Shown piece by piece: positions 28,782 through 36,897 of a stretch of DNA of 42,628 nucleotides (its first letter is position 1; every line of letters starts with the position of its first letter). The notes below the pieces were generated by a model. That model ran no database searches, was not told where the DNA came from, and saw nothing but the letters and a program-made list of their open reading frames with translations. The DNA is from Ilumatobacteraceae bacterium (GTDB taxonomy: Bacteria > Actinomycetota > Acidimicrobiia > Acidimicrobiales > Ilumatobacteraceae): assembly GCA_030726975.1 (NCBI GenBank), contig JANRCO010000017.1:1-42628 (forward strand), read 5' to 3'. A program made the translations under genes and the position numbers.

Positions 28782-30562
28782 TGTCTGTTGCAGCATTCCC
28801 CGAAATCAACTTGTTGCAGCGCATTTTGCCAGCGCGCGCCGACACGCTCGAGCCACCGCTTTACGAGCGCATTGCGGGCAATGTGCACAGTTTCGATACC
28901 TACTTTGGTGTCTTCCCTGCAGCACGCTGGCGGCGTAAATCGGCTGTTCATGCGTTGCATGTAGTACTTGAAGTGTCGGGGCCATGCGAAATTGAAGTAG
29001 TAGCAGTGAAGCGCTTAAAAGAAAGCATTGTGACCACACATGTGGCTCAAAGTGCTGGTGTTGTCAACATGCGTGTGTGTGATCTGCAAGACACCACAGT
29101 CGATTCCTATTACGTCAGTGTTCGTCGCAATAGCGACAATGGTGGCCGTCTCGTCACCGGTGGTTGGTATTCAGGTGCGGCCCCGTTGCGCGAAGTACGC
29201 ATGAATGCGGTCATCACCACGTTCAATCGCCAGCCTTACGTACTTGCCAACGTCGAACGGATGCGTCAACTCATTACTGAAGTGCCAAGCATTGAACAAT
29301 CTTTCCGTGCCACCATTGTCGACAACGGGCGTAACCTAGAAGTTCCAGCAAGTACAGGCATGAGCCCAACACTTATTCCTAACCCGAACTTGGGTGGTGC
29401 AGGTGGTTTTGCGCGTGGTCTTATTCATGCGCGCAACGATGGGTGGACCACTCATGTGGTGTTCATGGATGACGACATTTCACTTGAAGTGGAATCGTTA
29501 GTACGTACCATTGCGATGTTCCGCTATGCCACCGACGACAAGCTCTGTATTCACGGGGCCATGATCTCAGAAGAAATTCCCTGGATGCAGTTTGAAGCTG
29601 GCGCACACTATGCATGGCGTTACACGTATCCGCTGCGTGCAATTGGTCGTGAAGACGACCTGCGCGATCGCATCACAGTGCTGGCCGATGAACTCGAGCC
29701 GAAGTTTGAATACACCGCCTGGTGGTATACCGCGTTTCCCATTGCAGTTGGTAAAGAGAACCCGGTACCAGTCTTCGTGCGTGGCGACGACGTTGCCTTT
29801 GGCCTCATGCACACTGGCGAGCACAGCATCACCATGAAAGGTGTTGCAGTGTGGCACGCCGACTTTGCCCTCAAAAACGGGCCAATGACTCTGTACTACG
29901 AAACCCGCAACATGTTGTTGGTAGAAACATTGGTCTACGACCAGCACAAGTGGTATCACACGGCATATCGCACGTTGTCGTTTGGGTTCCGCAACATTTT
30001 CTCACTGCGCTATGCCAGTTTGGAATACATGTTGAAAGGTCTCGACCACTATTTGGAAGGCCCCGATTTCTGGCGCAATGTCGACCATGCGGCAATGCAC
30101 GATGAAGTGCGCGTGTGCCCCGAAGAAAAAGCTGTGCCGCTGAATGCCGAACTCAGCGCAATTCAAATTCCTGCTGGTATTCCAAAGCCCATTCGTCTCA
30201 TTGGCTTTATTGCTGCTGTGCCACTTGTTGGTGGTTACATATTGCCGCAGTGGTTGCGTTCCAAAAAGATGGGTGTTGCCCCCATCAACTCACGCGCGGT
30301 GGGCTTAGCTACGCGTCGTAACAGTATTTTGCATCGCCATCCACGCCTCGACGAGGGTTACGTGTTGGTGCGCGACACGCCACGTTTCTGGCGCGATATG
30401 AAGGCCTTGCGTGTATCGCTCATGCGTTTGCGCCGCGATTACCCACGCTTGAAGCGTGAATATCGTGCGTATTACCCCGAGATGGTGAGTGATGAAGCGT
30501 GGGCGCAGCGCTTTGGTGTTTCTATAGACGATCTGCGGTCGTCATCAATGCCAGCCAAGTAG
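28778..30562 (+). CDS. Galactofuranosyltransferase, GlfT2-like
   Basis: NAVITTFNRQPY...NPNLGGAGGFARGL...FMDDDISLE; YTAWWYTAFP; WHADFALKNGPMTLYYETRN; ATGA overlap with glf. Confidence 0.92.
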   Translation: MMSVAAFPEINLLQRILPARADTLEPPLYERIAGNVHSFDTYFGVFPAARWRRKSAVHALHVVLEVSGPCEIEVVAVKRLKESIVTTHVAQSAGVVNMRVCDLQDTTVDSYYVSVRRNSDNGGRLVTGGWYSGAAPLREVRMNAVITTFNRQPYVLANVERMRQLITEVPSIEQSFRATIVDNGRNLEVPASTGMSPTLIPNPNLGGAGGFARGLIHARNDGWTTHVVFMDDDISLEVESLVRTIAMFRYATDDKLCIHGAMISEEIPWMQFEAGAHYAWRYTYPLRAIGREDDLRDRITVLADELEPKFEYTAWWYTAFPIAVGKENPVPVFVRGDDVAFGLMHTGEHSITMKGVAVWHADFALKNGPMTLYYETRNMLLVETLVYDQHKWYHTAYRTLSFGFRNIFSLRYASLEYMLKGLDHYLEGPDFWRNVDHAAMHDEVRVCPEEKAVPLNAELSAIQIPAGIPKPIRLIGFIAAVPLVGGYILPQWLRSKKMGVAPINSRAVGLATRRNSILHRHPRLDEGYVLVRDTPRFWRDMKALRVSLMRLRRDYPRLKREYRAYYPEMVSDEAWAQRFGVSIDDLRSSSMPAK

Positions 30563-32897
30563 CACGGTTCACGTTGCCTGTAGCACGCAACTTTGCGCGT
30601 TGTTGGAACTGCTTCACGTAGTACACCGTGGGTCGGTCGTAATAGCCAGATGTTTTCAATGTAATTTTGAGTACCCGGTTGAGCGTTGCTTGCAAAACTT
30701 TCACCGACGGATGCTTCGCGCCGAGGCGCAACACAGATGTGCGTGGCTTTTTATCGAGGCCAAGACTTTTCCACACCTCAATGTCGACAACGCCATCAAC
30801 CGGAAGTGCCATGGCGGTTTCATACCTCTTAACCAGTGACCTTGTGCTCTTGCCGAAAATGCCATCGGTAGGAATCGCTTTCTTCTTCAGTTTGAAAGCA
30901 GCGTTCAGCGACTTCTGCACCAATTTCACCATGTCGCCTCTGTGTTTGGTGCGCAGTGGTAAACCAATCACCACATCGGGAGCCCCTGGTGTTTGGGGGA
31001 GCAGACCCTGAGCACGTAGTGCATCGAGTTGTGCACGAATGTATAACGCAAACTCGGTTTGGCCCGTTGCCGTGAGGTGCACATTGTCGTTCTTCACAAA
31101 CCAACGCCACCTTGGAGTGTCAGATGAATATGTATTCCAGTCGAACAGGGTGACATTTGCATGTGTTGCAGCAATGTTGGCGAGCGCTGTATTCGATACG
31201 TCGTACCCAGCCGTTGTGCGCCGAGTAGACATGTTGATGAAAATGATTCTCTGCACGCCTTTGGCAGTAAGCGCAGCTACTACTTGATCTGCTTCGGCGC
31301 CAAACGTGCTCGATGAATCGTTGTAGCCCAGTTGAATGACAGCGATTGCCGGTGTCTTATCTGCAGGTAATGAGTTGATGATGGTAATTCCATCGGGTGC
31401 TCCTGTGCATGAAGCGCCAATGAGACACCGCGAACTCTGCGCTTGATAATCGACATTGGGGTAGGCAGGGCGAACAATGCTGTTGAACTCAGAAGTAATA
31501 CTTTCTCCAACCGAGTCACCAATGAACAACATCGGCCCGACCACTGTTGATGTTGATGTTGAGCCGTAAACCGGTGTGGTTTCGTACCACGGAGAACGTA
31601 GAGCAAATGCCGATTTAAAATCCCACCCACCCACACTCACTACGCCTGCTGTGCCAGAAATGGTGACCTTGGTTGCATAGCCATTCCAATCGCTTCCTAG
31701 CCCGTCGTGGGTGGTAACAACAGAAAGCAGCACACCAATGCTTGGGTACTTCTTTTGAATACTCTTGGCATCAATCACCGCACTCCAATTGAGGTCAGAT
31801 GAATCGGCCGCAATGTCACCATCGTCAACACGCATGGGGAAAGTTGTGCCGGCAGTTCGGCCACCATTCGACGAGGTGAACTCAGTGCTCACCACGCCAC
31901 CTTTTGCGGTACGCATAATGAATCCACTGGTGTCGCTGATGGCAGTGTTGGTGCGCATGTCTTCTAAAACCGCAATGGGGCGGCCTATTTTCTCGCGAAG
32001 TGCTGCACCGCCGTACACCTGGCACGATTGCGTGTCGCAGGTTTTGGCGTAGCTATAGCGCTTTTGGCCAAGGGAGTACGAGCGTGCAGCAACTGCTTGC
32101 GCACGTAGTGCATTCATGCCTGCGCCACCTGCGAGGTCGCCCCAAGACGCAGGAGATTCACGAGGAACTACTCCACGCAAGTAATCGTCGAGTTTCACCA
32201 GGTTGACGGTGCGATTTTCTTTGTCGGTTCCATTCACGGCACGAATGGTTCCGCGGTAGTAACGCGTGGCACCCGCGGGTTCACATATGCCAATTGCATC
32301 ATTTGGCATCACTGCTGCAGATGCATCGTTGCTGAGAGTTGTTGAAACATTGGTGGGGCCAGCAATGTCGGCAACGAGAACGAATTTGTTTGCTACGGGG
32401 TCAGATTGTTCAGCAACACAAGTTGGTGTGGTGCTTCCCCATACGCGATACGTGCCCACAGTGCCGGCAATCTCGCGCACCACTAGCGCTGCCCATTTGC
32501 GACCCGGCACGGGGTCGTTCTCAAGAAGGAGAGAAGCATTTTCCGACACCATTGCTGTTTGTTTGTTGTCGAGGGCGGTGAGTCGCACACTCATGACGCC
32601 GTTGGGTGTGAGATCCGCATCTGCATCGGTGAGTGGCGACAACGTGGTGCCGCCGTAATAGAAGTCGAGAATTTCTTGCCAGGTTTTGCTGTAGGTGGTG
32701 GCCCAGCCGAGTGCGCCGTATTGGCTCATGCCACGCCCGTGACCATTTCCTTTGCCGTTCACCAAAATCGATGCGGGGGGTAGACCCGCGAATTCGTCTG
32801 CAAATGCAGGGGGAGTGGGTACCGCGAAGAGGAAGGTGCTCAACAAGACCGCCGCAACAATGATGCGACGAAGTTGAGTTGAGGACGCGTGGATCAT
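30522..32897 (-). CDS. SpoIID-domain / SGNH hydrolase / two PG-binding domain secreted protein
   Basis: Signal peptide; SpoIID motif GNGHGRGMSQYGALGWA and LRGVVPRESPASWGD; SGNH blocks FIGDSVGES, LGYND, DNVHLT; two PG_binding_1-like repeats at C-terminus. Confidence 0.9.
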   Translation of the reverse strand: MIHASSTQLRRIIVAAVLLSTFLFAVPTPPAFADEFAGLPPASILVNGKGNGHGRGMSQYGALGWATTYSKTWQEILDFYYGGTTLSPLTDADADLTPNGVMSVRLTALDNKQTAMVSENASLLLENDPVPGRKWAALVVREIAGTVGTYRVWGSTTPTCVAEQSDPVANKFVLVADIAGPTNVSTTLSNDASAAVMPNDAIGICEPAGATRYYRGTIRAVNGTDKENRTVNLVKLDDYLRGVVPRESPASWGDLAGGAGMNALRAQAVAARSYSLGQKRYSYAKTCDTQSCQVYGGAALREKIGRPIAVLEDMRTNTAISDTSGFIMRTAKGGVVSTEFTSSNGGRTAGTTFPMRVDDGDIAADSSDLNWSAVIDAKSIQKKYPSIGVLLSVVTTHDGLGSDWNGYATKVTISGTAGVVSVGGWDFKSAFALRSPWYETTPVYGSTSTSTVVGPMLFIGDSVGESITSEFNSIVRPAYPNVDYQAQSSRCLIGASCTGAPDGITIINSLPADKTPAIAVIQLGYNDSSSTFGAEADQVVAALTAKGVQRIIFINMSTRRTTAGYDVSNTALANIAATHANVTLFDWNTYSSDTPRWRWFVKNDNVHLTATGQTEFALYIRAQLDALRAQGLLPQTPGAPDVVIGLPLRTKHRGDMVKLVQKSLNAAFKLKKKAIPTDGIFGKSTRSLVKRYETAMALPVDGVVDIEVWKSLGLDKKPRTSVLRLGAKHPSVKVLQATLNRVLKITLKTSGYYDRPTVYYVKQFQQRAKLRATGNVNRATWLALMTTADRL

Positions 32898-32931
32898 GTT
32901 CCTCCAAAGGGTAGTTGTGCAGACATGATTA

Positions 32932-33891
32932 TTATCGGCAACTACCCCCTCCCCCTTGAGTGTTCTCGGCGCCGTATGTCACGTTTTTTGCAACATTTTG
33001 CGCCGAGAAACCTCTTTCGAGGTTCGCAGCGACAAGTTTTGGCTCAAAAGCAATCTGTCGGAATGAAAAGCGCCACACCGTGTAGCCCAAAGATTGCAAT
33101 TCCGCATCGCGAAGGCGGTCATTTTCAAAAGCATCGCGAGTTGACCCGTGATAGGAAAACCCATCGCATTCCACAATTGCTCGATACTGCCGCCAGAGAA
33201 AATCAACTCGGTGATTGCCAACTTGAGCTTGAAATTCAAATGGAGGCAATTTATTCATGAAACAAAGGGACAACATTTTTGCTTCCAAAACACTTTCGGG
33301 TTGTGCAGTGTCGAGATCCCATTTATTCAGGAGGTTTTTCAACTGCGTAATGCCGGGGCGACCCTGTTTCGCATGAAGAAAAAGTTGTCGCCATGCAGAT
33401 TGGATAGTGAATTGATCGGCAACTAAGAAATGTTCAAGTACGCGGTGGGCAAGTGCGGGGTTCCATGCGCACGTATCGAGCAGTGTGCGAAATGGCGAAG
33501 TAGAGGGAATTCCTTGCGTGTCGATAGGAGAAAGGTCATAAGTATCAATTGGGCGATGCACGACAGCGCCAACAAGTTTGCGGTGAAGTGGCCGCGTGGG
33601 GCTCAGAATATGGATGGGTTCAATGAATGGAAGCGATACTCCATGCAGCCAAGCCGCAGTTGCTCCTCCCGCCATCGCATCTTTCCCAGATGCACGAACT
33701 GCAGCAGCAATACGTTGTTCTGGTGACTGCTGTGTGTTGGTGACCGCGCCAATTCCAGGCTGGAGAATAGAGAGATAGCCACGATGAACTGCGCGACTCC
33801 AAGAAGAGCGAGAAACGTGAGCAGGAACAACTTCGCCGTGGGCGATGAGGCCGAATTGATCTGCGAATTGCTGAAGTGTGTTGTGGTACAT
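32932..33891 (-). CDS. AbiEi-like N-terminal domain + DUF559 (Vsr/PD-(D/E)XK-like) protein
   Basis: N-term FGLIAHGEVVPAHVSRSSWSRAVHRGYLSILQPGI; C-term PESVLEAK...HRVDFLWRQYRAIVECDGFSYHGSTRDAFENDRLRDAELQSLGYTVWRFSF. Confidence 0.9.
   Translation of the reverse strand: MYHNTLQQFADQFGLIAHGEVVPAHVSRSSWSRAVHRGYLSILQPGIGAVTNTQQSPEQRIAAAVRASGKDAMAGGATAAWLHGVSLPFIEPIHILSPTRPLHRKLVGAVVHRPIDTYDLSPIDTQGIPSTSPFRTLLDTCAWNPALAHRVLEHFLVADQFTIQSAWRQLFLHAKQGRPGITQLKNLLNKWDLDTAQPESVLEAKMLSLCFMNKLPPFEFQAQVGNHRVDFLWRQYRAIVECDGFSYHGSTRDAFENDRLRDAELQSLGYTVWRFSFRQIAFEPKLVAANLERGFSAQNVAKNVTYGAENTQGGGGSCR
32960..33012 (+). repeat. Left 53-bp terminal inverted repeat (itself a hairpin-forming palindrome)
   Basis: GTGTTCTCGGCGCCGTATGTCACGTTTTTTGCAACATTTTGCGCCGAGAAACC; 43/53 identical to reverse complement of 33935-33987; 10-bp perfect stem 32963-32972/33000-33009. 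Confidence 0.95.
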
Positions 33892-33934
33892 ACCTGACTG
33901 TGTGCATTAGTCACATGAGAGCGCCACAAATTTT

Positions 33935-33987
33935 GGTTTCTCGGCGCGTTTCGTCACGAAAAGCGGGACATACGGCGCCGAGAACAC
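33935..33987 (-). repeat. Right 53-bp terminal inverted repeat (itself a hairpin-forming palindrome)
   Basis: GGTTTCTCGGCGCGTTTCGTCACGAAAAGCGGGACATACGGCGCCGAGAACAC; 10-bp perfect stem 33938-33947/33975-33984. Confidence 0.95.
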
Positions 33988-34012
33988 TAAAAGTGGGTTA
34001 TAGCCTGAAGGG

Positions 34013-35299
34013 ATGAAGCAAGAGGTGCGTTTAGGCGTTATTGGTGTGGGAAATGTCGGAGCGGCATTGATCAACCTTGTTCACGAGCGTGCTGAAACAA
34101 TTACCCAGCGCACAGGCATCACTTTGGTGGTGAGCCGAGCCTCCGTGCGCGATCTTTCACGTGCTCGTGGCGTGTCGCTCGACGCGAAAGCATTCACTGC
34201 GAACCCGCTCGACGTGGTCAATGACCCCAATGTCGATGTTGTGGTGGAACTCATGGGCGGAATTGAGCCCGCTCGCGACCTCATCACCCAAGCACTGGGC
34301 AAAGGCAAGCCGGTGGTCACGGCAAATAAGGCGCTCCTTGCCGAGCATGGCGCAGAACTTTTTGCTGCTGCCGACGCTGCGGGTGTTGACCTTCTCTTTG
34401 AAGCCGCAGTTGCTGGCGGCATTCCATTCATTCGTCCGTTGCGCGAAAGTTTGCGTGGCGAACCGATACGCCGTGTCATGGGCATTGTGAATGGCACCAC
34501 AAACTTTATTTTGACGAAGATGACAGAAGAGGGTGCCGACTACGCAGCAGTTCTTGCTGAAGCTCAAGCTTTGGGTTATGCCGAAGCCGACCCCACAGCC
34601 GATGTTGAAGCATTCGATGCGGCTGCGAAGTGTGCAGTGATTGCGAGCATCGCATTTGGAGCCAACGTCACTTCACACGATGTTCATCGCGAAGGAATTA
34701 CTACGGTCACAGCGGCCAACATTGCTGTGGCAAAACGCCTCGGTTATGTAGTGAAGTTGCTTGCCATTGCGGAAATCGATGCAGATTCGCAAGAACTTTC
34801 TGTACGCGTGCACCCTGCAATGGTGCCACTCAACCACCCACTAGCCAGCGTGCGCGAGGCGTATAACGCCGTGTTCGTCGAGGGCGATGCAGTGGGGTCG
34901 TTAATGTTCTACGGCCGTGGTGCCGGTGGCAGCCCAACGGCAAGTGCGGTACTGGGCGACATCATTGACGCTGCAGTGAACTTGAAAAAAGGCACGCACG
35001 CCATGCTGGGTTCGTTCTCAAAACCACGCTTCACCGCAATAGATAAAACGCATAGCGAATATATGTTGGCACTTGAAGTGCTCGACCAACCAGGTGTTTT
35101 GCACAGCATTACAGGCGTGTTTGCACAAAACGGCGTGAGCATTCGTACAGCCGAACAAGAAGGCATTGGCGAAAATGCACGTCTTGTTTTCATTACACAC
35201 CTTGCACAAGAAGCTTCGGTCCAAAAGTGTTTGCGCGATTTCGCAGGTCTTGCAGTAGTCAAACGATCGGGTGACTTCATTCGAGTTGTAGGGCAATAA
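34013..35299 (+). CDS. hom: Homoserine dehydrogenase
   Basis: GVIGVGNVGAALI; VVVELMGGIEPARDLITQALGKGKPVVTANKALLA; GTTNFILTKM; C-terminal ACT-like domain. Confidence 0.96.
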   Translation: MKQEVRLGVIGVGNVGAALINLVHERAETITQRTGITLVVSRASVRDLSRARGVSLDAKAFTANPLDVVNDPNVDVVVELMGGIEPARDLITQALGKGKPVVTANKALLAEHGAELFAAADAAGVDLLFEAAVAGGIPFIRPLRESLRGEPIRRVMGIVNGTTNFILTKMTEEGADYAAVLAEAQALGYAEADPTADVEAFDAAAKCAVIASIAFGANVTSHDVHREGITTVTAANIAVAKRLGYVVKLLAIAEIDADSQELSVRVHPAMVPLNHPLASVREAYNAVFVEGDAVGSLMFYGRGAGGSPTASAVLGDIIDAAVNLKKGTHAMLGSFSKPRFTAIDKTHSEYMLALEVLDQPGVLHSITGVFAQNGVSIRTAEQEGIGENARLVFITHLAQEASVQKCLRDFAGLAVVKRSGDFIRVVGQ

Positions 35300-35302
35300 C
35301 TG

Positions 35303-36697
35303 ATGCAGTACGTATCAACTCGTGGTACTGCGCCCGTCCTCTCTTTTGCCGATGCTGTACTTGCCGGTCTAGCCACCGATGGTGGTTTGTACGTTCCGCA
35401 ACAGTGGCCGTCTGCTCCAGACACGTTGACCACCGACTACGCATCGCTCGCAGCGTCGGTGATGGCTCCATTTATTGGCGACGAAATTGATGCAAACACA
35501 TTGCAGAAACTCTGCGGCACTGCATATTCCACATTTCGCGACCCACGTGTCACCCCGCTTGTTCCATTGGAAGCCAATCACTGGATGTTGGAACTTTTCC
35601 ATGGCCCGACCTTGGCGTTCAAAGACGTGGCTCTGCAGTTTTTGGGTCAATTGTTCGACTTGCTTCTGGAGCAACGTGACGAGCACATCACTATTGTTGG
35701 AGCAACAAGCGGTGATACCGGTAGTGCAGCTATTGACGGCGTGAAAAATTGCTCACGTGTAAAAATTGTCATTTTGTACCCAGAGGGTCGCGTGAGCGAT
35801 GTGCAGCGACGCCAAATGACCACAGTGAATTCACCCAATGTGAAAACACTTGCGGTGAATGGAACCTTCGATGATTGCCAAGACCTTGTGAAGGCAATGT
35901 TCAACAATCAAAAGTTTCGTGAACAACAACGCCTGTCGGCAGTGAACTCCATCAACTGGGCACGCATCATGGCTCAAGTGGTGTACTACTTCTCTGCAGC
36001 GCAGCAGTTGGCCTCTAGTGGTGTTTCCATTAGCAATGGCGTTTCTTTCAGTGTTCCCACTGGCAACTTTGGCAACGTTTTGTCGGGTTGGATTGCGCGA
36101 CAAATGGGCGCACCTATTCATCAACTCATCGTTGGCTCAAATTCCAACGATATTTTGACGCGCTTTTTCGCCACACAAGAGATGCGCGCACAAAGCGTGC
36201 TGCCAACGCTGAGCCCCAGCATGGATATTCAAGTGTCGTCAAACTTTGAGCGGTTGCTCTTTGAAATGAACAACCGCGATGGTGCACGCACTGCCGACCA
36301 ACTTGGTCGCTTTCGTTCTGAAGGCGCATTTGCAGTGAGCCCCGAGCAATACAACACCTGGCTTGCACCGGTCTTTCGTGCAGCACGATGTGATGATGCA
36401 ACAACGCTGGAAGTCATTCGTGATGTGTTTAAAAAAACTGGGCAGCTCATCGACCCACACACTGCAGTGGGTGTGTTCGGTGCGCGTCAGCATCAAGCAG
36501 CCGACATTCCAATGGTCACTTTGGCAACTGCTCATGCAGCGAAGTTCCCCGATGCAGTAGAAAAAGCAACAGGGAGCCGGCCGTCGTTGCCCGCGTATCT
36601 TGCAGACCTCTTGGACCATGAGGAATATGTGACTGCGGTCGAAAACGACCTGGAAGCGGTACAAAATGCCGTTGCTCGGTTCACTGCCGGTGCTTAA
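35303..36697 (+). CDS. thrC: Threonine synthase
   Basis: MQYVSTRG...GLATDGGLYVPQ; ELFHGPTLAFKDVALQFLG; GATSGDTGSAA; PTGNFGN. Confidence 0.96.
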   Translation: MQYVSTRGTAPVLSFADAVLAGLATDGGLYVPQQWPSAPDTLTTDYASLAASVMAPFIGDEIDANTLQKLCGTAYSTFRDPRVTPLVPLEANHWMLELFHGPTLAFKDVALQFLGQLFDLLLEQRDEHITIVGATSGDTGSAAIDGVKNCSRVKIVILYPEGRVSDVQRRQMTTVNSPNVKTLAVNGTFDDCQDLVKAMFNNQKFREQQRLSAVNSINWARIMAQVVYYFSAAQQLASSGVSISNGVSFSVPTGNFGNVLSGWIARQMGAPIHQLIVGSNSNDILTRFFATQEMRAQSVLPTLSPSMDIQVSSNFERLLFEMNNRDGARTADQLGRFRSEGAFAVSPEQYNTWLAPVFRAARCDDATTLEVIRDVFKKTGQLIDPHTAVGVFGARQHQAADIPMVTLATAHAAKFPDAVEKATGSRPSLPAYLADLLDHEEYVTAVENDLEAVQNAVARFTAGA

Positions 36698-36741
36698 TTT
36701 TCGCTAAGCGTTGCAACAAGTTCCCCAGGTGGCTATGGTGG

Positions 36742-36768
36742 GATCATCTCGGGTTGCCGAGATTGATT
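36742..36768 (+). other. RNA hairpin in rho leader (11-bp stem incl. one bulge and a G-U, GUUG loop)
   Basis: GATCATCTCGG-GTTG-CCGAGATtGATT read directly. Confidence 0.7.
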
Positions 36769-36819
36769 TCCGAAGCGGCGTCCCGCTCCCGCTCGTTACT
36801 GCTTTTGCGGTGTATCTGC

Positions 36820-36850
36820 GCGAAATCTCGTGAACTTTCACTGATTTCGC
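36820..36850 (+). other. RNA hairpin in rho leader
   Basis: GCGAAATC-tc-GTGA-actt-TCAC-t-GATTTCGC: 8-bp outer plus 4-bp inner perfect stems. Confidence 0.7.
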
Positions 36851-36897
36851 CGTGATGACCTGAACGCACATGAGATGGCATATGAAAGGTGGCAGCA

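Larger units (their letters stand above)
32960..33987. mobile_element. Putative about 1.03-kb single-gene element: DUF559 gene bounded by 53-bp TIRs
   Basis: TIR pair brackets one ORF with no transposase; located in the divergent spacer between the SpoIID gene and hom. Confidence 0.6.

Noticed and set aside
32960-33012. Left inverted repeat as an ordinary intrinsic terminator
   Set aside because: 27-nt loop, no terminal U-tract after the stem, lies inside an ORF, and a matching copy sits upstream of the same gene
32934-33425. 11-bp direct match ATCGGCAACTA at 32934-32944 and 33415-33425 considered as a duplication or att site
   Set aside because: Second copy is inside the DUF559 coding sequence, not at the element edge; short enough to be chance
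32951-33996. Target-site duplication flanking the 53-bp repeats
   Set aside because: Left flank ...CCCCCTTGA and right flank TAAAAGTGG share no direct repeat of convincing length
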